DNA of 14,434 nucleotides from Bacillota bacterium (GCA_023394255.1 JAEXAZ010000001.1:1-14434), one strand, 5' to 3'. Counted from the first letter of the stretch, positions 1-7,020 are shown. Notes: generated by a model not told the origin, from the sequence alone. Translations and numbers: made by a program.

Positions 1-478
1 GAAATCCAGCGACAGCGAGATCGCGCTTGTTTCCAATGCCGATGACGACTCCTGCAAAGTGGAAGGCGTGAAAAACGGTACGGTTACCATTACGGCCACC
101 GCCTACGACGACGGCAAGGAGACAGCAACCTTTCGGCTGAAGGTCGGGACAGGCGCCGGTTCGGGAAGCAGAGATTCTTCTTCCGACGATGTGGACCCTG
201 AACGGGGCGTGATGCCGACGGGGGTGACCGTCACGGGCAGCTCTACGCTGAAACGCGGCACCCGTTCGGAGTATGTCGGGAAAATTTCACCCAGCAACTG
301 TGAGGACCCGGGCGTCAAATGGTCGGTCAGCGACAGCGATATTTTGAAGATCTATCGAACAGACGACGAAAATGTCATCAAGGTGGAAGGCGCCAAAACC
401 GGAACCGCCTATCTGATCGGCGAGTCTTATCTGGATGACTCGGTTTATAAGCGGTTTAAAATTACAGTTACGTCGTAA
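1..478 (+). CDS. C-terminal part of a surface protein with bacterial Ig-like (Big_2) domains, 5' truncated
   Basis: The reading frame is open from the left edge (first full codon at base 2) and ends at TAA 476-478, so only about 158 C-terminal residues are visible. The first part, ending in a run of TVTITATAYDDG and ATFRLKV, has the pattern of the last strands of a Big_2 domain (KVxGVKNGTVTITAT). A Gly/Ser/Asp-rich linker follows. A second Ig-like unit has the typical GVTVTG opening, a VKWSVSDSDILKI core and a VEGAKTGTAYLIG turn, closing with FKITVTS. Big_2 domains are known from extracellular adhesins and cell-wall proteins of Gram-positive bacteria, so the protein is probably exported. The signal peptide and any anchor lie outside the window. 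No sorting signal or membrane segment follows the last domain. The specific function cannot be inferred. Confidence 0.8.
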   Translation, partial: KSSDSEIALVSNADDDSCKVEGVKNGTVTITATAYDDGKETATFRLKVGTGAGSGSRDSSSDDVDPERGVMPTGVTVTGSSTLKRGTRSEYVGKISPSNCEDPGVKWSVSDSDILKIYRTDDENVIKVEGAKTGTAYLIGESYLDDSVYKRFKITVTS

Positions 479-481
479 GCG

Positions 482-521
482 AAACGCATGGCTTCATGAA
501 ACATGGGGCCATGCGTTTTTT
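482..521 (+). terminator. Rho-independent terminator after the Ig-like protein gene
   Basis: A perfect 11-bp inverted repeat (AAACGCATGGC at 482-492, GCCATGCGTTT at 508-518) with a 15-nt loop is followed directly by a T run (516-521). It starts 3 nt after the stop codon and separates the surface protein gene from the nfn unit. Confidence 0.9.
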
Positions 522-536
522 ATATTCCCCTGGATA

Positions 537-565
537 TTGCATCCGGGTAAAAAAGTTGTTATAAT
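537..565 (+). promoter_or_regulatory. Housekeeping (sigma-A type) promoter P1 of nfnAB
   Basis: TTGCAT (537-542) and a perfect TATAAT (560-565) are separated by 17 nt. Transcription would start near 572, leaving a leader of about 125 nt before nfnA. The element lies just after the preceding terminator, in AT-rich DNA. Called from the consensus only. Confidence 0.65.
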
Positions 566-613
566 AAAAAAAGTGATAAAAAGTTACAATTATCAGATCG
601 TTTTTGATAAAAA

Positions 614-642
614 TTTACCAGTGGGAACTGGAAGATTATAAT
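614..642 (+). promoter_or_regulatory. Second candidate promoter P2 of nfnAB
   Basis: TTTACC (614-619) and a perfect TATAAT (637-642) are again 17 nt apart, 77 nt downstream of P1. Start would be near 649, giving a 50-nt leader. The -35 box is weaker than that of P1. Either promoter or both may be used. Confidence 0.5.
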
Positions 643-698
643 TTTTTGTCTAATTTGCACCGCGCGGATTCAAGCGGTATAAAAATAGGAGTGAAACT

Positions 699-1547
699 AT
701 GTACAAAATCGTTACCAAGCGCTGTCTGAACGATTCCGTGACACTTATGGAAATAGAAGCGCCGCACATTGCCAGAAAAGCAAAAGCGGGTCAGTTTATC
801 ATTTTCCGTGTCGATGAAAAAGGGGAACGCGTTCCCTTGACGATCGCCGATTATGACCGTGAAAAGGGCACTGTCACGATTATTTACCAGATTGTCGGCG
901 CTTCCACAAAACTGCTGAACACGCTGGAAGAAGGCGACAGCATCCTTGACTTTGTCGGCCCTCTTGGCGTTGCGACACACATTGATCCGAATGCCAAACG
1001 CGTCTGCGTGATCGGCGGCGGAGTCGGCAATGCGATTGCCTATCCGCAGGCGAAAGCGCTGCACAACGCGGGCATTCAGGTGGATATGATCGCTGGATTC
1101 CGTTCCAGGGATATTGTGATTCTGGAAGAGGAAATGGGCGCGGTCAGCGACAATCTCTACATCATGACGGACGATGGTTCCTACGGCGAGAAGGGGCTTG
1201 TAACAAACAAGCTCCAGCAGCTGATTGACGCGGGCAACAAATATGATGAAGTCATCGCGATCGGTCCGATTATCATGATGAAGTTTGTGGCCGCGACCAC
1301 GAAGCCTTACGGCATTAAAACGCTGGTCTCCCTCAATCCGATCATGGTGGACGGCACAGGCATGTGCGGCGGCTGCCGTGTCAAGGTGGGCGGGCAGACG
1401 AAGTTTGCCTGTGTCGACGGGCCTGACTTTGACGGACACGAGGTCGATTTTGACGAACTGATGAAGCGCAACACCTTCTATAGAGAGCGCGAAACGACAG
1501 ATAAAGAGCATGTATGCCGCTTAACAGGAGGAAAACGCAATGCCTAA
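699..1547 (+). CDS. nfnA: NfnA: small FAD/[2Fe-2S] subunit of NADH-dependent reduced ferredoxin:NADP+ oxidoreductase
   Basis: This 282-residue protein belongs to the ferredoxin-NADP reductase/dihydroorotate dehydrogenase electron-transfer family. An N-terminal FAD-binding barrel carries RVPLTIAD (44-51). A nucleotide-binding half starts with the glycine motif GGGVGNA (106-112). A C-terminal iron-sulfur segment has C223, C226 and C238, with D218 just upstream. Three Cys plus one Asp is the unusual [2Fe-2S] ligand set described for NfnA. Paired with the next gene it would form the soluble, cytoplasmic NfnAB complex. That complex bifurcates electrons, coupling NADP+ reduction by ferredoxin to NADP+ reduction by NADH (reversibly), and so supplies NADPH in fermenting anaerobes. 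AGGAGTG (687-693) precedes the ATG at 699. The stop overlaps the start of nfnB by 8 nt. A SudB-like sulfide dehydrogenase subunit is the less likely alternative. Confidence 0.9.
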   Translation: MYKIVTKRCLNDSVTLMEIEAPHIARKAKAGQFIIFRVDEKGERVPLTIADYDREKGTVTIIYQIVGASTKLLNTLEEGDSILDFVGPLGVATHIDPNAKRVCVIGGGVGNAIAYPQAKALHNAGIQVDMIAGFRSRDIVILEEEMGAVSDNLYIMTDDGSYGEKGLVTNKLQQLIDAGNKYDEVIAIGPIIMMKFVAATTKPYGIKTLVSLNPIMVDGTGMCGGCRVKVGGQTKFACVDGPDFDGHEVDFDELMKRNTFYRERETTDKEHVCRLTGGKRNA

Positions 1548-2928
1548 TATGTCTTTGAAAAAAGTTTCCATGCCGGAGCAGGAGCCAAATGTCCGCAACA
1601 AAAATTTTCTGGAAGTTGCTACCGGCTATACAGAAGAAATGGCGGTCGAGGAAGCAACCCGCTGTCTCCACTGCAAAAACAAGCCCTGTGTCGCCGGCTG
1701 TCCGGTGAATGTACACATCCCCGAGTTTATCGCGAAAGTCGCGGCCCGGGATTTTGAGGGGGCGTATGAAGAAATCTCCCTCACAAACTCCCTGCCTGCT
1801 GTCTGCGGCCGCGTTTGCCCGCAGGAAAGCCAATGTGAAGGCAAGTGTATCCGCGGAGTCAAGGGCGAGTCTGTCGGGATCGGCCGTCTGGAGCGCTTTG
1901 TTGCCGACTGGCATATGGCTAACGGCACGGAGCATATCGAGAAGCCGAAAACCGGCGGCCATAAGGTTGCAATCGTCGGGGCCGGCCCGTCCGGCCTGAC
2001 CTGCGCCGGAGATCTTGCGAAACTGGGCTACGAAGTGACTGTTTTTGAGGCGTTCCATGCCGCGGGCGGCGTCCTGATCTATGGAATTCCGGAATTCCGT
2101 CTGCCAAAGTCAATTGTGGCGAAAGAAGTCGGCAAGCTGGAAAAAATGGGCGTTGAAATCAAAACCAATATGGTAATCGGCAAAGTCGATTCCGTGGACG
2201 AGCTGTTTGAGCAGGGGTATGAAGCTGTGTTTATCGGTTCCGGCGCCGGACTGCCGAGCTTTATGAATATTGAGGGCGAAGACCTCCTCGGCGTTTATTC
2301 CGCCAACGAGTATCTGACCCGCATTAACCTGATGAAAGCATACCGCGAAGGCTATGATACCCCGATTGCGAAAAGCCATTCTGTCGCGGTCGTCGGCGGC
2401 GGCAACGTTGCGATGGACGCTGCCCGCTGCGCGAAACGCATGGGCGCGGAAACGGTTTATATTGTTTACCGCCGTTCCATGGAAGAGCTGCCCGCGCGTG
2501 CGGAGGAAGTGCACCATGCGCAGGAAGAAGGCATCATCTTCAAGCTGCTCAATAACCCGGTGAAAATCCTCGGGGATGAAAACGGAAGGGTCAGCGGCAT
2601 GGAGTGCGTGGAAATGAAGCTGGGCGAACCGGACGCGTCCGGACGCCGCCGCCCGATTGCCGTGGAAGGAAGCAATTTTGTGCTGCCGGTTGACACGGTG
2701 ATCATGTCGATCGGAACCAGCCCCAACCCGCTGATCCGTTCCACCACGACAGGTCTGGAAGCGAACAAACACGGCTGCCTGATTGCGCAGGAAAACGGCG
2801 CGACCACAAAAGACGGTGTTTTCGCGGGCGGAGACGCCGTTACCGGCGCCGCGACGGTTATTCTGGCGATGGGAGCCGGAAAAACTGCCGCGGAAGCGAT
2901 CGACGAATATATCAAGTCGAAAAATTAA
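1540..2928 (+). CDS. nfnB: NfnB: large FAD/[4Fe-4S] subunit, annotated in many genomes as NADPH-dependent glutamate synthase (GltA-like)
   Basis: This 462-residue protein has the architecture of the glutamate synthase small subunit. An N-terminal domain carries two cysteine sets (C42, C45, C50, C54 and C89, C93, C99, C103) that can hold two [4Fe-4S] clusters. The FAD fold follows with GAGPSG (147-152). The NADP(H) fold carries GGGNVAMD (286-293), then the YRRSMEELPAR stretch. The closing FAD motif is AGGDA (429-433). In NfnAB this subunit holds the bifurcating FAD and binds NADP(H), while NfnA binds NAD(H). No glutamate synthase large subunit lies nearby and the partner is an NfnA-type gene, so Nfn is a better call than GOGAT. 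AGGAGG (1526-1531) lies inside the 3' end of nfnA, and the 8-nt overlap suggests coupled translation and equal subunit amounts. Confidence 0.9.
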   Translation: MPNMSLKKVSMPEQEPNVRNKNFLEVATGYTEEMAVEEATRCLHCKNKPCVAGCPVNVHIPEFIAKVAARDFEGAYEEISLTNSLPAVCGRVCPQESQCEGKCIRGVKGESVGIGRLERFVADWHMANGTEHIEKPKTGGHKVAIVGAGPSGLTCAGDLAKLGYEVTVFEAFHAAGGVLIYGIPEFRLPKSIVAKEVGKLEKMGVEIKTNMVIGKVDSVDELFEQGYEAVFIGSGAGLPSFMNIEGEDLLGVYSANEYLTRINLMKAYREGYDTPIAKSHSVAVVGGGNVAMDAARCAKRMGAETVYIVYRRSMEELPARAEEVHHAQEEGIIFKLLNNPVKILGDENGRVSGMECVEMKLGEPDASGRRRPIAVEGSNFVLPVDTVIMSIGTSPNPLIRSTTTGLEANKHGCLIAQENGATTKDGVFAGGDAVTGAATVILAMGAGKTAAEAIDEYIKSKN

Positions 2929-2937
2929 TCCGGATAG

Positions 2938-2972
2938 ATGTGGGGCAGTGCCGCTGCCCCACATTTTTTTTT
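2938..2972 (+). terminator. Rho-independent terminator of nfnAB
   Basis: A perfect 11-bp stem (ATGTGGGGCAG at 2938-2948 and CTGCCCCACAT at 2954-2964) with a 5-nt loop is followed by nine T (2964-2972). It is a strong terminator starting 9 nt after the nfnB stop codon. Confidence 0.95.
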
Positions 2973-2989
2973 GCCTTTTCGCATAGACT
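2961..2989 (+). promoter_or_regulatory. Possible sporulation sigma-E type promoter for the SpoIVFA-like gene
   Basis: CATAGACT (2982-2989) resembles the sigma-E -10 element (CATACANT). ACATTTT (2961-2967) lies 14 nt upstream and partly fits the -35 (KMATATT). No good sigma-A promoter is visible between the nfnB terminator and this gene. In Bacillus subtilis the spoIVF operon is known to be sigma-E dependent. The match is imperfect and lies within the terminator tail, so it is tentative. Confidence 0.25.
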
Positions 2990-3006
2990 TGTCTTGATAA
3001 GAAGGC

Positions 3007-3012
3007 AAGGAG
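3007..3012 (+). promoter_or_regulatory. Ribosome binding site that decides the start of the M23 gene
   Basis: AAGGAG lies only 1 nt before an in-frame GTG (3014) but 10 nt before an in-frame ATG (3023). The distance favours the ATG. Confidence 0.65.
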
Positions 3013-3022
3013 CGTGAAAATC

Positions 3023-3835
3023 ATGCTGAATCGTTCAAAACAGGCCTGCCGGACCGTTGCGCGCCCGGTCCGCAAGATGCCCGCCGAGCGGGACCCGTAT
3101 CTTGCGGCGCTGCTGTCCCAGCTGGCAGTCAGTACCCTGCTGGTGGTTTTGTGCTATGTGCTTGTAGACGCGAAACCGCCGTTTCTGGAGCAGCTTGCGC
3201 GGCAGTATCAGGCGCTTCTGGTTGCGGAAAAGATAAATCTGGAATCCATTCCGGAGATGGAATCCTGGAAAGAAGACGCGCTGGATACCTGCGCCGATCT
3301 CATAGAAAAGCTGGCCGCCCCCAGGGATGCGCAGCCCAAACTGGATGGCCAGGGCGGCTGGTTCGGCATAGGCGACGGCGACGGCAGGGCGGCTCCCTCC
3401 TCCTGCGATTTATCGCCGGTCATTTCCTCGGTGCCGGTGCTCACGCCGGTAAGCGGAAAGGTTACCTCCACTTTCGGGTACCGCGTCCATCCGGTCAACG
3501 GTCTGGACGACTTTCACAACGGGGTCGATATCGCCGCAGTGCAGGGCAGCGGGATTTATGCGTCGCTGCCGGGCAGGGTCGTGGAGATTGACAGCTCCGC
3601 CATTTACGGCAACTATATTACGCTTGACCACGGAGGCGGGTTCCGGACCACCTACTGCCACTGCGATACAATCGTAGCGCCTCTCGGCGCCAATCTAAGA
3701 CAAGGGGAGCTGATCGCCACAGTGGGCAATACCGGCATTTCCACCGGCCCGCACTGCCATTTTGAAATCAGCAAAGGCGGAACCTATTACAACCCCGCGT
3801 GGGTGCTTAACGGAATGAACGGTTATGGAGTTTGA
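3023..3835 (+). CDS. Membrane-anchored M23 (LytM-type) metallopeptidase, SpoIVFA-like
   Basis: The 270-residue protein has a short basic N-terminus, one strongly hydrophobic segment (about 26-48), a charged linker, a Gly/Asp-rich stretch near 109-121 and a C-terminal LytM domain (about 138-265). The domain keeps the zinc ligands of active M23 enzymes: H165 and D169 in HNGVD, and H246 in HCH (244-246), with a further His at 213 in the YCHC position. One transmembrane helix plus an external LytM domain, immediately upstream of a site-2 protease, matches SpoIVFA. That protein anchors and restrains the pro-sigma-K protease SpoIVFB in the membrane around the forespore. An intact zinc site also allows real peptidoglycan hydrolase activity, and SpoIIQ has a similar layout. 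The ATG at 3023 is preferred over GTG 3014 because of ribosome binding site spacing. The gene overlaps its neighbour by 11 nt. Confidence 0.8.
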   Translation: MLNRSKQACRTVARPVRKMPAERDPYLAALLSQLAVSTLLVVLCYVLVDAKPPFLEQLARQYQALLVAEKINLESIPEMESWKEDALDTCADLIEKLAAPRDAQPKLDGQGGWFGIGDGDGRAAPSSCDLSPVISSVPVLTPVSGKVTSTFGYRVHPVNGLDDFHNGVDIAAVQGSGIYASLPGRVVEIDSSAIYGNYITLDHGGGFRTTYCHCDTIVAPLGANLRQGELIATVGNTGISTGPHCHFEISKGGTYYNPAWVLNGMNGYGV

Positions 3836-4394
3836 ACTTGCATCCACCCGGTTTTCGTTTTCCTTCGGTTTTTTTGTTGTTCTCTGCCTGTATTGCCTGT
3901 ATGACAGGGAGGGGGCGGGGATTCCGGTCCTCTGTGCGGTTGCGCTGCATGAAGGCGGGCATGTGCTGGCGCTCAAAGCGGTAAAGGGGAAGATCCCGTA
4001 TCTGCGCTTTGAACTGTTTGGCATCCGGATGGTCAGGAGCGGGCTGCTGAACTATGGACAGGAATTTTTGGTCTATTCCGGCGGAATCCTGGCAAATGCC
4101 GCCGCCCTGCTCATCGCCCTGCCGGTTTTCGGCTGGTGCCATTTTACCGCGACCAATCTGGCGCTGCTGCTGTTCCACAGTCTGCCAATCGGACGGCTGG
4201 ACGGCGGGCAGCTGCTTCGGGTAGCGTTGTGCCGCCGGATGAAAAATCTTGACCATGTGGAAACCGTGCAGCGGCTGGTAGGATTCCTGATCCTTACGCC
4301 CCTGTTTGCGGGCGGGTTTTACCTGCTTCCGCAAAAAAACATCACGCTGCTGCTTACCGCCTGCTATCTGGCGCTCACGCTCTGGAAATCGTGA
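3825..4394 (+). CDS. Compact site-2 (M50) intramembrane metalloprotease, SpoIVFB-like
   Basis: This 189-residue, very hydrophobic protein has the zinc motif HEGGH (42-46, an HExxH) in one membrane segment and the second conserved block LPIGRLDGG (120-128), with D126 as the expected third zinc ligand. Other hydrophobic stretches lie near 10-26, 83-108 and 151-187. The family cleaves membrane-embedded substrates; SpoIVFB releases sigma-K from pro-sigma-K in the mother cell. The preceding LytM gene supports that role. Oddities: the protein is short and ends without the C-terminal CBS domain of B. subtilis SpoIVFB, and the Asn usually found in the NxxP...DG motif is His (H118). No clear ribosome binding site precedes the ATG, so translation probably depends on the 11-nt overlap with the upstream gene. 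An S2P of other specificity remains possible. Confidence 0.8.
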   Translation: MEFELASTRFSFSFGFFVVLCLYCLYDREGAGIPVLCAVALHEGGHVLALKAVKGKIPYLRFELFGIRMVRSGLLNYGQEFLVYSGGILANAAALLIALPVFGWCHFTATNLALLLFHSLPIGRLDGGQLLRVALCRRMKNLDHVETVQRLVGFLILTPLFAGGFYLLPQKNITLLLTACYLALTLWKS

Positions 4395-4404
4395 GCGCCT
4401 TTTT
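4370..4404 (+). terminator. Rho-independent terminator overlapping the end of the site-2 protease gene
   Basis: A perfect 10-bp stem (GGCGCTCACG at 4370-4379 and CGTGAGCGCC at 4390-4399) with a 10-nt loop is followed by five T (4400-4404). The left arm is coding sequence and the stop codon (4392-4394) lies in the right arm. Confidence 0.85.
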
Positions 4405-4410
4405 GCGTTC

Positions 4411-4439
4411 TTGCAATTTCCGCCTGTTTATTGTAAACT
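4411..4439 (+). promoter_or_regulatory. Candidate sigma-A promoter of the radical SAM/DUF2344 unit
   Basis: TTGCAA (4411-4416) and TAAACT (4434-4439) are 17 nt apart, directly after the preceding terminator and 60 nt before the TTG start codon. The -35 is good; the -10 matches four of six positions. Confidence 0.5.
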
Positions 4440-4499
4440 AAACAGATGCAATATGGAGAAACTATGCGAAAGCCCTTGCTATGAGAGGATGTAAAACGA

Positions 4500-6350
4500 T
4501 TGAATAACGTAAAAAAGGCGCTGGAACGCGTACTGCTGCAGGTACAAAAACCGGCGCGCTATACCGGAGGCGAAATGGGCAGCATTGTAAAGGATGCTTC
4601 CAAAGTCGATGTACGGTTTGCGTTCTGCTTTCCCGACCTTTACGAGGTGGGAATGTCGCATCTGGGTATGAAAATCCTTTATTCGCTGACGAACGAGCGC
4701 ACGGACTGCTGGTGTGAGCGGGTATTTGCGCCCGATGAAGATTTTGAAAAGATTATGCGTGCGAACCGGATTCCCCTGTTCGGGCTGGAGAGCATGGACG
4801 CCGTCACAGAATTTGACTTTATCGCGTTCACCCTGCAATATGAGCTGAGCTTTACGGCGATTCTGAACATGCTGGATCTGGCCGGTCTGGAGGTGCGCTC
4901 AAAAGACCGCGGGTGGGATAAGCTCGGCCCGGTGGTGGTGGCCGGGGGGCCTTGCGCCTGCAACCCGGAACCGATTGCCGATTTCATCGACCTGTTCATT
5001 CTCGGCGAGGGCGAAGAAGTGAATATGGAGCTGATCGACCTTTACAAGCAGTGCAAACAGGAAGGCACAGACAAGAGGACCTTCCTCATCCGCGCGGCGC
5101 AGATTGAGGGCATCTATGTGCCGTCCCTCTATGCCGTTGAATACCGTGAGGACGGAACAATCGCTTCCGTTACCCCTTCCTGCGGGGCTCCTGCCGTGGT
5201 GCATAAGCGGATTATCAGGGATTTGGACAAGGTTTATTATCCCGATAACTTTATTGTGCCGTTTACGGAGACTGTGCACGACCGCGCCATGGTCGAGGTG
5301 CTGCGCGGGTGCATCCGCGGATGCCGTTTTTGTCAGGCGGGGTTCATTTACCGCCCGTTCCGGGAAAAACATGCCGATACGCTCAACCAAAACGCGCATG
5401 ACCTTTGCAACCATACCGGCTACGATGAGGTTTCGCTGACCTCCCTTTCCACCAGCGATTATTCCGAGCTGGAGCCTCTGCTGAATGAGATGCTTGCGTG
5501 GACGGAGCCTGATTCCGTCAATATCGCGCTTCCGTCGCTGCGTGTCGATAATTTTTCCAAAGACCTGATGGAGCGCGTTGCCGCCGTCCGCAAGTCGTCG
5601 CTGACGTTTGCGCCGGAGGCGGGAACCCAGCGCCTGCGGGACGTCATCAATAAAAATGTGTCGGAGGAAGATGTCCTGCGTACCTGCCGGACGGCTTTTG
5701 AAGGCGGCTACACCAATGTGAAGCTATACTTTATGCTGGGGCTGCCCACCGAAACGGATGAGGATGTCGCGGGGATTATCGATCTGGCGCAGAAGGTCGT
5801 GGATATGTTTTACCATCTTCCGGACAAGCCGAAGGGCAAGGGCGTCAATGTGACCGTTTCCGTCGCCTGCTTTGTCCCGAAGCCGTTTACCCCATTCGAG
5901 TTTGAACCGCAGGATACCATGGAAGCTCTGCGTCATAAGCAGAAAATTCTGCTGGATACGGTGAAATCCAGAAAAATCTCCGTCAAATATCACGACAGCC
6001 CAACCAGTTTTCTGGAAGCGGTGCTCGCCCGCGGCGACCGCAGGCTCTGCCCGGTGGTCGAATACGCGTGGCGCAGCGGCTCCAGACTGGACGGCTGGAA
6101 CGATTACTTTTCCATGGAGCGCTGGGAGGATGCCGCGCAGGTCTGCGGTGCGGACTTCCGTTTTTACGCGAACCGTGTCCGCGCTTACGATGAAGTGATG
6201 CCCTGGGAGCATCTGGATTACGGGGTGAGCAAGCGGTATCTGATCCGCGAAAACGAACTGGCGCACGCGGATACCACGACGCCGCACTGCCGCCTGAAAT
6301 GCTCGGGCTGCGGCGCGAATCAACTGCTGGGGGGTGCCTGCTTTGGCTGA
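4500..6350 (+). CDS. B12-binding-type radical SAM protein, TIGR03960 family, function unknown
   Basis: This 616-residue protein starts with the family-typical LLQVQKPARYTGGE stretch, then a cobalamin-binding-like Rossmann region (about 36-200) with FPDLYEVGMSHLG (44-56). The canonical DxHxxG cobalamin motif is not present. The radical SAM core begins at C271, C275 and C278 (CIRGCRFC), the ligands of the SAM-binding [4Fe-4S] cluster, and runs to about 480. A short C-terminal segment has four more cysteines (C597, C601, C604, C614) that could hold metal. Family members occur beside, or fused to, a DUF2344 protein, as here; no reaction has been established that I know of. The start is TTG at 4500 with AGAGGA (4484-4489) 10 nt upstream; an in-frame stop at 4482-4484 rules out an earlier start. 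It overlaps or abuts the next gene, suggesting coupled translation. Confidence 0.85.
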   Translation: MNNVKKALERVLLQVQKPARYTGGEMGSIVKDASKVDVRFAFCFPDLYEVGMSHLGMKILYSLTNERTDCWCERVFAPDEDFEKIMRANRIPLFGLESMDAVTEFDFIAFTLQYELSFTAILNMLDLAGLEVRSKDRGWDKLGPVVVAGGPCACNPEPIADFIDLFILGEGEEVNMELIDLYKQCKQEGTDKRTFLIRAAQIEGIYVPSLYAVEYREDGTIASVTPSCGAPAVVHKRIIRDLDKVYYPDNFIVPFTETVHDRAMVEVLRGCIRGCRFCQAGFIYRPFREKHADTLNQNAHDLCNHTGYDEVSLTSLSTSDYSELEPLLNEMLAWTEPDSVNIALPSLRVDNFSKDLMERVAAVRKSSLTFAPEAGTQRLRDVINKNVSEEDVLRTCRTAFEGGYTNVKLYFMLGLPTETDEDVAGIIDLAQKVVDMFYHLPDKPKGKGVNVTVSVACFVPKPFTPFEFEPQDTMEALRHKQKILLDTVKSRKISVKYHDSPTSFLEAVLARGDRRLCPVVEYAWRSGSRLDGWNDYFSMERWEDAAQVCGADFRFYANRVRAYDEVMPWEHLDYGVSKRYLIRENELAHADTTTPHCRLKCSGCGANQLLGGACFG

Positions 6351-7020
6351 TGCCGGTTATCTGCTCACCGTGCGGGTCTTTTACCGTAAGCTTGGACGCA
6401 TGAAATATATCTCGCATCTGGACATGAACCGCTGCATCGCCCGTGTGCTCAAACGCTCCGGGCTGCCTGTCTGGCATACGCTGGGTTTTAACCCCCATAT
6501 CTATACCACCTTTGCCCTTCCGCTGCCGCTTGGCTTTGAAAGCACCTGTGAATCGCTGGATTTCCGCCTGACGCGGGAACTGCCCATGCAGGAAGTCTGC
6601 GACAGGCTGAACGCGGTTCTGCCCGAGGGGCTGGCCGTGTACCGTGCGCAGCCGGCCGGCAGTAAGCCGGAGGCGATCTGCTGGGCGGATTATGAAATCA
6701 CGCAGGAATTCGACCAGGGCGATGCCGCGCAGGTGGCCAGCCGGTTTGCGGAGTTCTGCGCGAAAGAGGTCATTGAGATCACGAAAAAGGGCAAAAAAGG
6801 CGAGCGGCAGCTGGATATTAAACCGCATATTTCCGTACGCGAGGTCAAAGCGGAAGGAAATACCTTTTCCTTTACGCTGCGGGCGGCGGCGGGCAGCACG
6901 CTGAATATCAATCCGATGCTGCTGCTGGACGCGTTCGCCGCGGAAAGCGGGCGGAAAGCGGATTGGCTGAGAATTGTAAGGACCGCGATTCTGGATGGGA
7001 ATTTTCAGGAGTTCTCTTAA
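6343..7020 (+). CDS. DUF2344 / TIGR03936 radical SAM-associated protein
   Basis: This protein of about 225 residues carries the two hallmark blocks of the TIGR03936 family: KYISHLDMNR (21-30), and GFNPHIYTTFALPLPLGFES soon after (from residue 48). It has no cysteine cluster, membrane segment or signal peptide, so it is probably a cytoplasmic partner of the radical SAM protein. In some bacteria the two are known as one fused chain, which implies they act together. The function is unknown; a substrate-binding or RNA-binding role would be a guess. The start is uncertain: TTG at 6343 has a GGGGGG tract (6329-6334) at a usable distance and overlaps the upstream gene by 8 nt; GTG at 6334 gives three more residues but has no ribosome binding site. 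No terminator follows, so transcripts may continue into rplS. Confidence 0.8.
   Translation: MADAGYLLTVRVFYRKLGRMKYISHLDMNRCIARVLKRSGLPVWHTLGFNPHIYTTFALPLPLGFESTCESLDFRLTRELPMQEVCDRLNAVLPEGLAVYRAQPAGSKPEAICWADYEITQEFDQGDAAQVASRFAEFCAKEVIEITKKGKKGERQLDIKPHISVREVKAEGNTFSFTLRAAAGSTLNINPMLLLDAFAAESGRKADWLRIVRTAILDGNFQEFS

Noticed and set aside
557..573. Rex-like operator (TTGTTA half-site) over the -10 box of the first nfn promoter
   Set aside because: Only one half-site is present; the opposite half does not match TTAACAA, so a Rex site cannot be claimed.
636..1511. Minus-strand open frame of about 290 codons opposite nfnA
   Set aside because: It is a shadow of a well-identified gene, with no family resemblance in the translation.
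3014..3022. GTG start of the M23 gene
   Set aside because: The ribosome binding site ends only 1 nt before this GTG, which is too close; the ATG at 3023 has a usable spacing.
2110..3075. Minus-strand open frame of about 320 codons across nfnB and its terminator
   Set aside because: It runs opposite nfnB and through a strong terminator, with no recognisable domain.
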